A stretch of DNA of 64,000 nt from Adiantum capillus-veneris (lineage: Eukaryota > Streptophyta > Polypodiopsida > Polypodiales > Pteridaceae). Under the pieces are notes generated by a model that worked only from the letters and a program-made list of their open reading frames with translations, had not been told where the DNA came from and did no database searches. The stretch is taken from NCBI GenBank assembly GCA_014529385.2, contig CM043949.1, positions 111,457,977-111,521,976 of the forward strand, given 5' to 3'. Both the position numbers and the translations under genes were made by a program. Of the stretch, positions 1-12,004 are shown in pieces. Position 1 is the stretch's first letter; the number at the start of each line of letters is the position of its first letter.

Positions 1-239
1 ATGGATGACTAGTCTTTTTGGCGCTTGAGAGCCTGAGGCTGCTGCAAGCATGTCTGCATATTAGTCCTACCATGTTCCATAGTAGAGTGACAAGCTCTAC
101 TTGGTGTCCGGAAGACGTCATCTCCTCAAACTTGATCTAAGCATGCATACTACTTCATTTTTGTGCACAATAAAAAAAAAAAGAGTCTTATAAGACAAAA
201 ATTTTGATCACTTTTAACATTTGTACATTTGCTTACTCT
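1..239. other. Left edge, no gene seen
   Basis: This stretch lies beyond the end of the pol relic of gypsy element A. It contains a short A run (about 171-182) and AT-rich sequence. No copy of the LTR sequence found on the other side of element A (from 6119) is present, so the element's 3' LTR is either outside the window or lost. Confidence 0.5.
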
Positions 240-3200
240 TGGGAAGCATTGTAAGCATTGACAAGATTTAGGTTATCCTTTAATTGTATGCCTTGCATCC
301 ATCTAGCATCTTCAAAAGGATAATTTTTTAAACTTAATAAGATATCGTCGGATAGTCTTACCGCCTCTTAGTACCTTGTCTTCATGTTGGAGAATGGACT
401 CGGGATGCAACACCTCTTCTTGGTCCTCGATCTCCGGTGGGTCTTCAATTGTTGGTTCTTGTGGTGGATCTCCTTTGTAAGGCTTTAGTAGGCTCACATG
501 GAAAGAATTGTGTATGAGCCAATGGTTGGGCAACTTGAGTTGATAGGCCATCTCATTGATTGGCCTAAGAATCTAGAAAGGAACCATAGTACCTTTTTGC
601 TAACTTAGCATAGGCACTTTTGGTGTCCTGTAGGATTCTTGCCGGTCGTGTGCCTTAATCGAGCCTTGGGAAATTTGAGTAAGACCCAATCATTTTCTTT
701 AAAGGCTTGGGCTCTTCTGTGCTTGTCAGCAGCAGCCTTTTGCCTTTGCTGTGAGATAGAGATATCATCCTTAATCTTTTGGAAAGATTCTTGTAGGTCT
801 TAGCTATACTCATCTGCAATGAAGATCTTCCCGTGTACCTTAAGTAGCAAGGGACTTCTTGATCTTCCCTCAATTACATCAAAAGTTTCTTTTCCCGTGG
901 AAGTATGTACAATGTTATTGTAGGCATACTTCACTAAGGGTAAGTACTTCTCCCATTGGGATCTTGTGGTGGCTCTCCTTTGTAAGGCTTTAGTAGGCTC
1001 ACATGGAAAGCATTGTGTATGAGCCAATGGTTGGGCAACTTGAGTTGATAGGCCATCTCATTGATTGGCCTAAGAATTTGGAAAGGAACCATAGTACCTT
1101 TTTGCTAACTTAGCATAGTACTTTTGGTGTCCCATAGGATTCTTGCCCGTCGTGTGCCTTATCGAGCCTTGGGAAATTTGAGTAAGACCCAATCATTTTC
1201 TTTAAAGGCTTGGGCTCTTCTGTTCTTGTCAGCAACAACCTTTTGCCTTTGCTGTGAGATAGAGATAGCATCCTTAATCTTTTGGAAAGATTCTTGTAGG
1301 TCTTAGCTATACTCATCTGCAGCGAAGATCTTCCCATGTACCTTAGGTAGCAGCCTTTTGCCTTTTGCCTTAGCAAGGGACTTCTTGATCTTCCCTCAAT
1401 TACCTCAAAAGTTGCTTTTCCCGTGGAAGTATGTACAATGTTATTGTAGGCATACTCCACTAAGGGTAAGTACTTCTCCCATTGGGATCTTTGATCTACT
1501 TCCGTTACAGAGGCTTTTAGTAGATCGAGAATTTTTAGGTTAGCTATTTCACTTTGGCCATCCGTTTGCGAGTGATAGGCCGAAGAGAAGTTTAGTCTTG
1601 TTCCTAAATTCTCAAGAGACCCTTCCAAAAATTACTAGTCATTCTAGGATCTCTATCCGACACTATGGACATTGGCAAGCCATGGTACTTAAAGATTTGT
1701 GAAATGAAGAGGGTTGCCATTTGATGGGCTTTGATAGTCTTTTTGAGAGGCATAAAGTGAGCTTGTTTATTGAACCTATCTACTATTGTCCATATTCCCG
1801 TATTCCCATGGATAGACTTAGGCAATCCAAAGATAAAATCCATGGATATGCTCTCCCATGGTGAATTAGGTATTGGCAAAGGTTGAAGAAATCCAAGTTG
1901 CTTCCCTCTATCAAACTTTGTCTTTTGGCATACCACACATTTAGAAACATACTCTTGTATGTTTGGTTTCATTGTAGGCCAATAGAAATATGTTTCAATC
2001 CCCTTTAGGGTAGACTAAATCCCTCTATGCCCTGCATAAGGAGGAGCATGAGATTCATACATTACTTTCTCACGTAGTGAGCTAGTAACACATAGTCTAT
2101 TGCCATAGACAAGATAACCATCTTGTAAAGTAAATGGTTCCTCTTTCTTCCCTAGTACAAGGGCTGAAATCACATCTCTAAAATTGGGATCAATAGCATA
2201 CTCATCTATCATAGAAGATATATCATTGTGAGTTGCTATGGAAACCGCATTCACTCTCGGGCCATCTTGAGAGTGCATCAGCTACTTGATTATGCTTGCC
2301 AGCAATGTGAGCAATATGAAAATGAAATTGAGAAAGACAATTTGCCCACATCATTTGTTTTTCAGAGAGCTTGGTCTGCGTTATGAAGTACTTAAGACTT
2401 TGGTGATCCGTTCGAAGAATGAAAGGAGTCCCCAATAAATAGTGCTTCCATGAGTCTAACGCATGTAGAACTGCAAGGAGTTCCTTTTCATATATGCCTA
2501 GAGCTTGCTCAACAGGGTCGAGCCTTCAACTTTCATAGCCTATGGCATGCCCTTCTTGAAGCAAAACAGTTCCAAGGCAATCACAACAAGCATCACATTG
2601 GACCTCAAATGGCTTTGAGAGATCCGGTAGTGTAAGCACAGGTTGAGAGATAAGCTTTTCTTTAAGATTTTTGAAAGAATTGTTCTCCTTGGCAGACCAT
2701 GTGTACCTAACATTTTTCTTTGTCAGGTCATGTAATGGTCCTGCTATTAGTGAGAACTTTTCTATGAAGCGTCTACAGTATGCGCACATACCTATAAAGC
2801 TTCTTAACTCATGAAGATTCCTTGGTTTAGGCCATCCGTTTATTACCTCTAGCTTTGATGGATCCATTTGGATGCCATCTTGAGAGATAATGTGACCTAA
2901 ATACTGAATCTCTTGTAAGAAAAAATCACTTTTCTTTCAATTAACATAAAGTTTATTCTCTCTTAGAACTTGAAATATTACCTGGAGGTGTCACTTGTGT
3001 TCGTCTAATGAATTAGAGTAGATGATGATATCATCAAAGAACACTCCAGCAAAGGTTCAGTGAGGCCTGAATAACTTCTCCATCAAGCGGTTGAATGTGG
3101 CTGGTGCATTGGTCAAGCCAAAAGGCATGACAATGTATTCATAAAGACCAAACATAGTGCAAAATGCGGTCTTTACAATGTCTTGATCAACTATCCTTAT

Positions 3201-3938
3201 TTGATGATAGCCACTTTTTAGGTCAATCCTACTGAAGTAGGTGGACCCTTGTAGCTTATCAAATAGGTCTTCTACCCGTGGAACAGGAAACCTATTCTTG
3301 ATAGTGATCCTATTTAGTGCTCTATAGTCGACACACTTATGATATGTGCCGTCCTTCTTTTGCACTAGTAGCACAGGAGAACAAAATGGAGATGAGCTAG
3401 GCCTAACCATGCCCTTCTCAACTAACTCATGCACTTGCCGCATAATCTCCTTTTGTTGAGCTTGAGAAACTCTATAAGGAGGTTTGTTAGGCGGTGAACT
3501 TCCTGGAAGAAGTTCAATTGCATGGTCATCATTACCTCGTTTAGGAGGTAGCTCACAAGGGATTTCGTCAATAAAGACATCTTGAAACCCCTTGAGAAAA
3601 TTGGATAACTCTAATTCCTTTTGGTTGTGTATATTTTCTTTTGCTAAAACATTAGGTTTATTTTGATAATCTTTAACAAAAATCATGTACACAGAAATAG
3701 AGCTCTTTATTGACTTGATGAAATATTGTGTATGTACAATGGGTATAGTGTTATCCATTTCCTTAGCATCTATATTCATATCTTTTTCCTTGAACTTAAA
3801 GGATATTCTTATTTCAAGGAATTTAGCTTTGGCAGCCATGCGATCAAACCATGGTACCCCTAGGATTACATCCTCATGCTTGAGAGGAGAGATAAAGAAG
3901 TCCTCTTTGTCCACATAGCTTTGGACATGGAGCCTCAA
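240..3938 (-). pseudogene. pol of gypsy A: RT, RNase H, integrase, chromodomain-like tail
   Basis: Reverse transcriptase occupies about 3057-3500 (minus), with the usual blocks [27 protein letters not shown] and [13 protein letters not shown]; the catalytic box reads FFDD near 3030-3040. RNase H spans about 2250-2640, with acidic residues in the contexts CDACCD, EKELLAVLHAL and TDHQSLKY, ending in ADALSRW. Integrase follows with the H..H half of its zinc finger near 2015-2050, CVVCQKTK near 1925, the core from about 1890 and an HSQTDGQSE block near 1570. The end of pol (312-551) has an LKLPxxxxIHNxFHVSLLKPY block followed by a chromodomain-like segment running to about 240. A TGA near 2530 interrupts RNase H and there are several frameshifts. 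A tandem duplication (456-1491) lies between integrase core and tail. The gene is non-functional. Confidence 0.88.
456..1491 (-). repeat. Tandem duplication inside gypsy A pol (about 508 + 529 bp)
   Basis: Positions about 456-963 and 964-1491 are direct repeats of each other, judged by long matching stretches such as the TTTGTAAGGCTTTAGTAGGC block at 474 and 979. The right copy is about 21 bp longer because of an extra segment near 1350-1375. The unit spans the end of the integrase and the start of the C-terminal tail, so the polyprotein carries part of its integrase C-terminus twice. A minus-strand reading frame at 800-1027 runs across the junction. Confidence 0.85.
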
Positions 3939-3968
3939 TTTCCCAATTAAGGGAGTGATTGAAGATTT

Positions 3969-5702
3969 TTACCCCTTGAAAGCACCGTCTGCGGGTAGGA
4001 CATCTCCCATCTCGTAGATTTGTATGCCTAGCTTGGTGGCCAACTCTATAGATATAAAATTGTGAGTAGAACCGGGGTCAAACAGAATAAAAGCATCATG
4101 TTCTCTTACCTTTCCCCAAGCATGGCATTGAGGAGATCCTTTGTGGTGAGTTTCTACCTCTTGGATTTCGACCAAGGTAGCTCTAGGAGGATCATGGCAG
4201 TTGTTATTTTGGGGACAAGCGCAGTACGCATGCCCTTGTTTGTCGCACTTGAAACACCGGTTATTCTTGCGATAAAGCTCAAGCTCTTTAGGAGAGAGTT
4301 TATTTTTGCCTTTATAAACTCCCTTCTCTTTAGCTTTGTTGGAATTTCCCTTAGGAGACTTTTGGACATTGTCCTTCCCCTTAGGCTCATTGGAACTCTT
4401 GTTTTTAAGGGGCTTAGAATTCCTCTTAGCCCCTGTTTGGAAATTGATTTGAGAGGCCACCATAGTATGATGTATTACCACCGATATGGTGCGTGGCCAT
4501 TGGGAGTTGACATACTCCACCATTTCTTTGGTTAAGCCCGCACAAAATTGCTGCTTTTTCTCTCCAAAATCCAACTTTTTGAAGACAATGGCTTTGAGTT
4601 GTAGGTCCCAAAACTTGTCTACATATTTGTGGATGGATTCATAGGGAGAGAGCTTTCAGCTTTGCCATTCGGTGAGTACTTTGTCTTTGGCATCTGTGGC
4701 CAAAAACTGCTTCATAATGGAAGCTCTTAAAGCTTTCCATGTTTGGGGAGCTTCACTATTGGCCCGTAGGCTAGACCACCATTGTCTGGTGGACTTTTGA
4801 AAGTGCATAGCTACATGGCGTAGCTTAGAGGACTCTGTGAAGCCCTCATCTCCGAACACCGCATCAAATTGTTGGATATAGGCCAATACTTTGTCCGCAG
4901 CACCAAAAGTGCCATCGCAGGTAAGGAAAGAGATACTCTTCCCTCCCTCTTTGAACTTCTTGAGCTTGGATGACCTCTTCTACGCGGCATAGGATTTCCC
5001 ATGGCCTCTTCTTTTTGATGGTTCAAAGGTTGCACCATCACTTTCTTCAGAAGATAAAGAATTTGAGGAAGATGGAGAAGAGGGTGACCTCTTTCTCGCC
5101 TTTTTCTTTCCTTAATCTTCTTTGTCTTCACCATCACTTTCATAAGAAGAAGAGGATGAAGAAGATGGAGAAGAGGGTGTCCTCTTTCTCGCCTTTTTCT
5201 TCTCTTGCTTTTTATCATCCCTCTTTGAAGTATGGTGTGGAGAAGTATGCGATGGTCTTCTTCATTTTGGAGGTGATGGAGAGCGTTTAGACCGTCGTCT
5301 TCGTGGAGCCATCTACACCGAGGTGGTGGGATACTCCCTTATTTCTCGTTCCTTTGGTGGAAGCTCTTGAATTCTCCTTTGAGAAGGAGATGCAACATCA
5401 AGGAGCAAATTTCTGAGCCCTTCATAGGGTTCCTTTTCTTCTTCCCAAATCGGAGAGAGACCTCTTTTGGAAGTCTCGCAAGGAGGCTTCCTAGGTGTTC
5501 TCTCGTCATGGTGGGGAGCTTGGAGAATCCCATGAACACGAAGCTGCCGTTGCACTTCACTTTGGAGTGATGGATTGCCCATGCCTTGTTGAAGCCTAGA
5601 AACAAGATAGTTAACAAGCATTGGGGCATCATTAGTATCTTGCTCATTAGAAAAATCAAAGTTATCAACATTAATTTCACTCTCTTTACTATTTTCAACC
5701 AT
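3969..5702 (-). pseudogene. gag-protease of gypsy A
   Basis: The chosen start is the ATG at 5700-5702. The N-terminal part is unassigned. A Ser/Arg/Lys-rich linker follows, then a retrotransposon gag domain (about 4656-4886; FQKSTRQWWSSLRA is typical), and a CCHC zinc knuckle near 4214-4256 (C-x2-C-x4-H-x4-C, reading CFKCDKQGHAYCAC). The protease motif FDPGSTHNFIS is at about 4055-4084; its D-P-G replaces the common D-S-G, a variant I believe also occurs in plant gypsy elements. An in-frame TAG at 5313-5315 lies just before an internal ATG, and further stops follow. The linker contains two tandem 96 bp units (5034-5129 and 5130 to about 5203), which keep frame and encode a repeated KARKR-Ser-Pro block. 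Confidence 0.85.
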
Positions 5703-6105
5703 TCTAACATCTTTTACGTGTAAACTTTTTAGGTGTACTTTGGCAGTTCAAGCCCTAGTTGCTACTCCTCTTTACCCCTTTAGAAAAAGCACTCAAGATA
5801 CTGTACCCGTGGCTTGAATACCATTAATTGCAAGGAATAGAAGAGAGGGTCATTCAACACCAAACAGCGCCAGCTCCTGTCAAGCTTCTAATAGCTCAAT
5901 AGTGGTTAAGCCGTAGGCAAGCCACGTAGGACTCCACTATTAAGACCATAGCTCTCGACGGTGATGCCCCGTTAACTGCACAAAGGCAGGCGCACTGCAA
6001 GGCTGAAAAATCCCTATTCTACTTACTCACATGCAATTAATAGTACCAACCATTTATAGCTAGCTTGAGGACCTCCCTTCTTGAGCAAGAAAAGAGAAAC
6101 CTTGT

Positions 6106-6117
6106 GCTCTGATACCA
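6106..6117 (-). other. Primer binding site of gypsy A (tRNA-Met type)
   Basis: On the minus strand this reads TGGTATCAGAGC, the common plant LTR-retrotransposon primer site complementary to the 3' end of initiator tRNA-Met. It lies immediately inside an LTR end that reads AATGTTACA on the minus strand. Confidence 0.9.
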
Positions 6118-6118
6118 A

Positions 6119-8047
6119 TGTAACATTTAATGGCCTAGTAACTTGTGTGTAGCGGAAAATAGTATGAACATAGTGAGCATTTTATTAGAATAGATTCCTA
6201 ATGAGATTAACAAGAGTGCTTGGGTAGAGAGAGCAACAAAAATCATAACACCTAGTTAGATAGCATGAACAATACTTCAAAAGAGAGAGAAATTAAGCAA
6301 TTGACAACAATTGAGGACCGGATTTGCATGGAGCCGGTTCCCCCTCCAAAAGGCTTTGTATTATGGTTTCTCCCATCAAGAGAGACATTTTACAATACAT
6401 TTCTTGTGTTCCTTCAATACTAGATAGTGCAATGAAGATGGAAACTTATGCACTACAAAAAACACTTATCAAACACAACATCAATTCCCTCACGGTCTCA
6501 GACCCACGACCTCACAAACCTTCGAAGATGGTGAGAGCTAGCGGGGTATGAGAGTAGATTGAGAGGAAGAAGGAGTATTCTTACGAGAAAGATGTACATC
6601 TCCTCACATAATCACTCATGTTAGCATAGCTTAGCTTAGTAATTAGCATGGTAGAGGAGATGAGCATGCATTGAAGCTTGGCTCTTGGTTGGATTTGCAT
6701 CACAAAGCCAAGAGTTTTTGGTGTAGGCCTTACTTTTCACAAGCTTGGAGTAGGTGATAAGCTTTCCAAGCTTGAGAAGGAGAGAGAGTCTTCTTTACTT
6801 CACACATGAGATATTGTGAGTGTGTAGGTGATAATGCCTTTGAAAAATCAGTCCCCTCTCTCTCTTGGTCTCCCCCTCTTGCTATTTGCTCTTGCTAGCA
6901 TCCTACTGGACCTCCTCAGGCTTAGCCAATGGTAATTAAGCAACATAAGTGATAGCCTTCTGACATGTGTCCTACTTTCCCCTTCTGTGAGAGCTTTAGG
7001 TAATTATTTAGTGCAACTAAACTCTTATAGGACCCCTTTGCCTCCCGGCCAATAGGAATCAGGCAAGCCATTGGGCTGTTGAATGCTCATTGGTCCCCTT
7101 GGGAGACTGTCCAATAGTCTTCTAGAGAGCTTAATTCTTATTGGTTCTTTTATTAAGTGTTTTTAAATTAATTAAACTAGATTTACTCGAGCCTAATTCT
7201 CATTGGTCCACATCCAAGGACATCCAATAGGAATTGGGTACACCTTGTGGGCATCTGGGCTAGGGAGCTGACATGCGTCCCTGATTCCCTTTGTGTAAAT
7301 GGAGCTTGTGTGTGTGTGTGTGTGTGTGTGAGTTTCTCTCTCATCCCCTACTTGCAAGGCTCTCCCCCTCCTATGTAGGGATTGCCAAAGACTTTTGGGA
7401 CACACACAAAGCATCCAATTCCCCCAATGTTTGACCTTTGGACACAACCTTTGAATTTTGGAACCTTAGCATTTTGGAAGTCTTAATGGGTTGAACCTTA
7501 GGGTCTTTTAAGCTTGAGAAGGAGAGAGAGTCTTCTTTACTTCACACATGAGATATTGTGAGTGTGTAGTTGATAATGCCTTTGAAAAATCAGTCCCCTC
7601 TCTCTCTTGGTTGACCCCTCTTGCTATTTGCTCTTGCTAGCATCCTATTGGACCTCCTCAGGCTTAGCCAATGGTAATTAAGCAACATAAGTGATAGCCT
7701 TCTGACATGTGTCCTACTTTCCCCTTCTGTGAGAGCTTTAGGTAATTATTTAGTGCAACTAAACTCTTATAGGATCCCTTTGCCTCCCGGCCAATAGGAA
7801 TCAGGCAAGCCATTGTGCTGTTGAATGCTCATTGGTCCCCTTGGGAGACTGTCCAATAGTCTTCTAGAGAGCTTAATTCTTATTGGTTCTTTTATTAAGT
7901 GTTTTTAAATTAATTAAACTAGATTTACTCGAGCCTAATTCTCATTGGTCCACATCCAAGGACATCCAATAGGAATTGGGTACACCTTGTGGGCATCTGG
8001 GCTAGGGAGCTGACATGCATCCCTCATTCCCTTTGTGTAAATGGAGC

Positions 8048-8080
<33 letters not shown>

Positions 8081-8400
8081 TTTCTCTCTCATCCCCTACT
8101 TGCAAGGTTCGCCCCCTCCTATGTAGGGATTGCCAAAGACTTTTGGGACACACACAAAGCATCCAATTCCCCCAATGTTTGACCTTTGGACACAACCTTT
8201 GAATTTTGGAACCTTAGCATTTTGGAAGTCTTAATGGGCTGAACCTTAGGGTCTTTTAAGCCCATTGTTGCACATGGCTCTTTTACAGATGGCCCCCCCT
8301 TTGGATCCCTATTTTCCCTCCTTTTGATCCCTATTGACGCCGGTCTGCTAGCTTAACCAATATTCTAGCTTTTTCTCCCTTGGCACTTCCCCATATTAAA
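6119..8400 (-). repeat. Putative 5' LTR of gypsy A (outer end undefined)
   Basis: The inner edge is fixed by the PBS: the minus strand ends in TGTTACA just before TTGGTATCAGAGC. The outer edge cannot be placed because no second LTR is visible; 8400 is an estimate from the end of the coherent sequence. The segment has no convincing coding capacity and includes a large tandem duplication at 6768-8260. Confidence 0.5.
6768..8260. repeat. 742 bp tandem duplication within the putative LTR
   Basis: Copy 1 is 6768-7509 and copy 2 is 7510-8260; they are nearly identical over their full length. Both include a (TG)n microsatellite (about 7307-7331 and 8047-8079), longer in copy 2, which explains most of the length difference. 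Both share flanking motifs such as AAGCTTGAGAAGGAGAGAGA at the left and GAACCTTAGGGTCTTTTAAG at the right. Confidence 0.95.
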
Positions 8401-8431
8401 TGGTCAGTTTAACATGAGAAAATCATTTAGG

Positions 8432-8583
8432 AGATTTAGATATTGATTATTATGACAGCTGAGGCATATAAAGCACTATACATTGGTGTTTTATCCCACG
8501 ACTAGCAAGATTTAGATATTGATTATTATGACAGCTGAGGCATATAAAGCACTATACATTGGTGTTTTATCCCCCTGACGCCT
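8432..8583. repeat. 76 bp direct tandem repeat, two copies
   Basis: AGATTTAGATATTGATTATT starts at 8432 and again at 8508, and the similarity runs through to TTTTATCCC in both copies, giving an exact 76 bp period. No coding sequence is apparent. Confidence 0.95.
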
Positions 8584-9253
8584 GAACGGAGGGTGCCTAT
8601 AGTACATTTCGAAACTGAGGCAGGCAATTCGACCTTGGTGGCCTCGATGCCAGGATGATTCTTAGGGACCTCATCAGCGGGAGGAGATAGAAACTTGGGG
8701 CACCACCTAGAAGATGTGCAGCTAGGACAGACTGCAGGGACTTAATGAGTCACACACACATACATATACAAGAGCTAGGATGCTCGTACTCATCCAACAA
8801 AGCCAGTCAAATAGTACACACCATCCATATAATAACGCCAATAAAGAGCACGTGCATAGGGAAAGTGTGAGAGGAGGAAGAGAGAAAGAAATAGATCTTT
8901 AAATATCACACTAAAACTCATGAGTCACAAGCATCAAATGCGTGTGTATATTTTACAAATAGAGTAGATGGTATATTACAAAAAAGAGAGCTCTTGTCGT
9001 TGCCCATCCATTCACAATGGTGTGTCCACAAGGATGCTTTATTGTCAGAGGGTTCAGATTACTTTGCCACATGGTGCACGACGCCATCTAGAACCCAAGA
9101 ACTAGAATATTCCACACCGCTTCGCCAATGGTCCTAGCAAAGTGAGTGGTGTATCATGCGGCTAAGACTACTGGTATGATTTATGAGATGTTATAATGGG
9201 AAGTGCGGTGATATGTGCTAACTAATTGTTTGTACAAAGCCTTTATGCTACGC

Positions 9254-9316
<63 letters not shown>

Positions 9317-9934
9317 ATTCTCAATGGTGCATAGTGGATGCCTAATGATCATCGGCGTGGTGATAGCTATCATGCCCTCCTCTAAGATCTGCTAACTTGT
9401 GATGGTGCTCCCCTGAGAGTGACCTCTTCTCCCTTTATATAGGAGAAGAGAGGAGATTTGGAGATAATATTTTAGTGTCGATATTATCTTAGCATGGGAC
9501 TAAGCACATGGCTCTGGCGCCCAAGACCCACTATCTTGGCTTGTTCGGAAAGGAGGTGCGGCTAGATGCTCCCCCTAGTGTGTGGGTGGCCATCACATCT
9601 AGAGAGAGGGAAAGAATACATAGTTTTTTATATTTGAATTACAAGAGAGTAGGTACCAATAGGTGACTGTTGTTTTACCCTTCATTTGATTGACTGCCAG
9701 GACAAAATGCCGGTTGCTAGCTTGGATACGCCCTCGGCCCAGCCGTGGCACTTAGGATGCTGCCCGCGTTGCTTTTTATCGTCGCGATTTTTGACTTCTT
9801 CTCTAGGCCACCACCATTTTGTGCGTTCAGTGTGTATGTGCATGTGAAAAGTGAGTGTGTAGTGTGTGTGCCATGGGTGTGCATAAGTAATATGAGATGC
9901 GCTGAGAGCGTGCGGTGAGAGGGGTTGTGTGTGA
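8584..9934. other. Unassigned region with (GA)n array
   Basis: No gene is recognised in either strand. A (GA)n microsatellite runs from 9256 to 9314. From about 9830 to 9935 the plus strand is TG-rich. The sequence could be old LTR or element debris, but I see no element ends. Confidence 0.5.
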
Positions 9935-10270
9935 GGCCCCTGTCACACTGGGACACCCAAAGCTTGGCCAAGCTGATGTGGTGTCGCCTTATTCGTCTAC
10001 GAAAAGGTAACTTGGGGCTAAACGTTTTGTTAGATGACCGGCCTCACAAGCTCGGCCACCTTTCGAGAGTGGCGGTCAACTCTCAAACAGTAACGGCAGG
10101 AGTGCAGGGGTTGAGCTCTACCCTCTATGGCGAGCAGCAGCTCGCACCATCTGGGCTACAGAGTTTGGCTGCTTTACAGGCTACCTTTTGTATTATGACC
10201 TTATACGACACGAACTGGGTGCCCACCCTTCAAATCCAAGATGGGCAGGCGGCCCAGTGTGACAGGGGCC
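9935..10270. mobile_element. 336 bp MITE-like element with 18 bp perfect TIRs
   Basis: The left end (9935-9952) reads GGCCCCTGTCACACTGGG and the right end (10253-10270) is its exact reverse complement. The trinucleotide TGA flanks both sides (9932-9934 and 10271-10273) and would be the target-site duplication. Length, lack of a transposase and terminal inverted repeats fit a MITE. A 3 bp duplication and a GG-initiated TIR suggest the PIF/Harbinger (Tourist) group, although that group prefers TWA targets; CACTA elements also make 3 bp duplications but have a different end sequence. A forward open frame crossing the element and its flanks is judged accidental. Confidence 0.75.
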
Positions 10271-10791
10271 TGAGTGTGAAATGCCAACACAAGGAGAGAG
10301 AGGCAGAGTGTGTGTTTTTAGCGCTAGAGAGAGAGAGAGAGAGGAGCTAGAAATTAAAACACTGATTGCAGATGGAGATGAGGCCAGGGATATTGGAAAA
10401 AGAGCATGAGGGAGAGGGTGGGGAGAGGTGAGGATGTGGGTGTGTGCGAAGACCATGAGTGTGTGTGTGTGTGTGTGTATGAGTGAGAGAGAGAGAGAGA
10501 GAGGGCTGAAGTCCGTCCTTATCTGATAATCCATGAGAGATCAGAGAAGCCGGAAATGAGCCCGCCAATAATGCATGAGAGAGCGAGGGAGGGGCTGAGG
10601 GGTAGGTGTGTGTGTGTGCGCATGCCATGCTCATGCTATTAGAAACATCCAAGAGTTAACTGTCGGGTTGCTGACAGAGAAGAAGAGAGAGATTTTGAAA
10701 CTAGAGAGAGAAGAGCTGGATGCTCCTTGATGCAAAGGGAGGGAGACAGAGAGAAAGGAGAGGAGCACAGGATCAAGAGTGCCTCCTGGGC

Positions 10792-10838
<47 letters not shown>

Positions 10839-11519
10839 TGAATGATTCTGAGAGGGAGAGAGGGCCGACGCTGAGAAGAGGATGATGAGGGAGACCCACC
10901 ATCCTTGCTCCCATGGCGTTTTGGAGGGTGGCGGCAAGCTCTGATAAAAAAACGTTTTATACACATGCACGGTCCCTCTCATGGGTTGTGTCCCACGGGA
11001 AGAGGAGAGAGCGGACACAGAAAGTGCTTGGTGAGCTTCTTGTTCGAGGCACCAGCTTCGAGAGCCCACTCGCTGCTCGTTTGGGGAGTCTCTCCGCTTC
11101 AGCCCCTAAGTCACTCGAAGTAGCGATTGGGCATGCCGTCGAGACGCATCATAGGTAATTGCATCCGGGAGGAAGACCTTCTTTTGGTGAAAAACAAATT
11201 TCCTTGAGAACCATGTGCTTCTTTATTCGCCATACCAGACATTCATCTAAACCAAATGGTTGCTGAGGACTTCCCCTCTTGACTAGTTATAATCTCTCGT
11301 CCACATCGGTATCCCGGATAGTGTTGCACTGCTCCGAGTTCCAAGATGGGAAAGTTAATTTCTCGAATTTTTTATTTCATCTTTCTCTTAGCTATGTACA
11401 AGTGACAACTTCTGAGGGGGGGGGGGTTGGTGATGGCATGCATCATATAGCCCTTCCCCTATGGCGACTCGAGACATTCATGTCTCTAGCCCGTGTCTCA
11501 ATCTGACTGATCATCAGCC
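10271..11519. other. GA/GT-rich low-complexity region, no gene
   Basis: Contains (GA)n at about 10326-10344 and 10485-10504, (GT)n at 10459-10478 and near 10599-10619, and a longer (AG)n at 10796-10836. A G run lies near 11416-11426. Open frames here read as Ser-Leu or Thr-His repeats and are products of the microsatellites. From 10850 to 11520 the sequence is more complex but not recognised; part may be the 3' untranslated region of the minus-strand gypsy scrap that starts at 11999. Confidence 0.6.
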
Positions 11520-11999
11520 AAACATAGACAAGTGTTAGCAAAGTGCTCAATTTGTGGTTCTAATCTGTAGTTGTAGGATTTAAGCCGTCATCCATTTACG
11601 GGGGTGTGATGCAACTTCCCATCCAAGTCTCCTAGCCTATAACTGCCATTTACAAACTTTTGTATCACCATAAATGGTCCTTCTCATTTTAGCAAAAACT
11701 TACCATCCTTCCAATGATCAAATTGGTTGTCATATTGTAGCACAAGAGAACCTTCCATGATGTCCTTCTTTATCAGCTGGCTATTGAACTTATTTTGTCG
11801 CTTTTTCGCCTGTGCAGCATAGTGTTGAATTGATGATTCTCTCTCTAGTTCTCGCCGTTCCAAGTCGATGATTCACTACTCCACCTTCTTCTTTTGGTCA
11901 TTCTCATGATAGGCCCTTATAACTCGTAGACTTTCTAGCTCTACTTCTAAGGGAAGAAGAGCCTCTTGTCCATGCACTAGGTGAAAAGGAGTGGACCCG
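11520..11999 (-). pseudogene. C-terminal integrase fragment of another Ty3/gypsy element
   Basis: On the minus strand, 11999 to about 11900 reads STPFHLVHGQEALLPLEVEL, the conserved block that follows the integrase core in plant gypsy elements. A basic region with paired Gln/Lys residues follows, then the VLQYD..F.HWKDGKFLLK..GPF block and a SYRLGDLDGK motif. Two adjacent stops near 11878 and further ones show decay. The fragment ends abruptly at 12000, where the LTR remnant of gypsy B begins, so the upstream part of this pol was lost or displaced. Confidence 0.85.
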
Positions 12000-12004
12000 A
12001 TTCT

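Larger units (their letters stand above)
240..8400 (-). mobile_element. Ty3/gypsy retrotransposon A (chromovirus-like), decayed
   Basis: On the minus strand, reading right to left, there is a putative LTR, a PBS, gag with a CCHC knuckle, protease, reverse transcriptase, RNase H, integrase and a chromodomain-like tail. This is the Ty3/gypsy domain order, and the C-terminal tail places it near chromoviruses. Every domain is recognisable but separated by stops and frameshifts, so the copy cannot be autonomous. The left end is not bounded by an LTR in the window, and the outer edge of the right LTR (about 8400) is a guess because no second LTR is available for comparison. Tandem duplications affect gag, the integrase tail and the LTR. 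Confidence 0.9.

Noticed and set aside
6101-6120. tRNA-Met gene
   Set aside because: Only the 12 base primer-site complement is present, not a cloverleaf.
7193-8195. Two nearly identical minus-strand ORFs of 84 and 86 codons
   Set aside because: They are the same sequence present twice because of the 742 bp tandem duplication, include a Thr-His microsatellite stretch, and lie in a putative LTR. Duplicate identity is not evidence of selection here.
9925-10350. 141-codon plus-strand ORF across the MITE
   Set aside because: It spans both MITE ends and the flanking GA repeat, so it is a composite accident.
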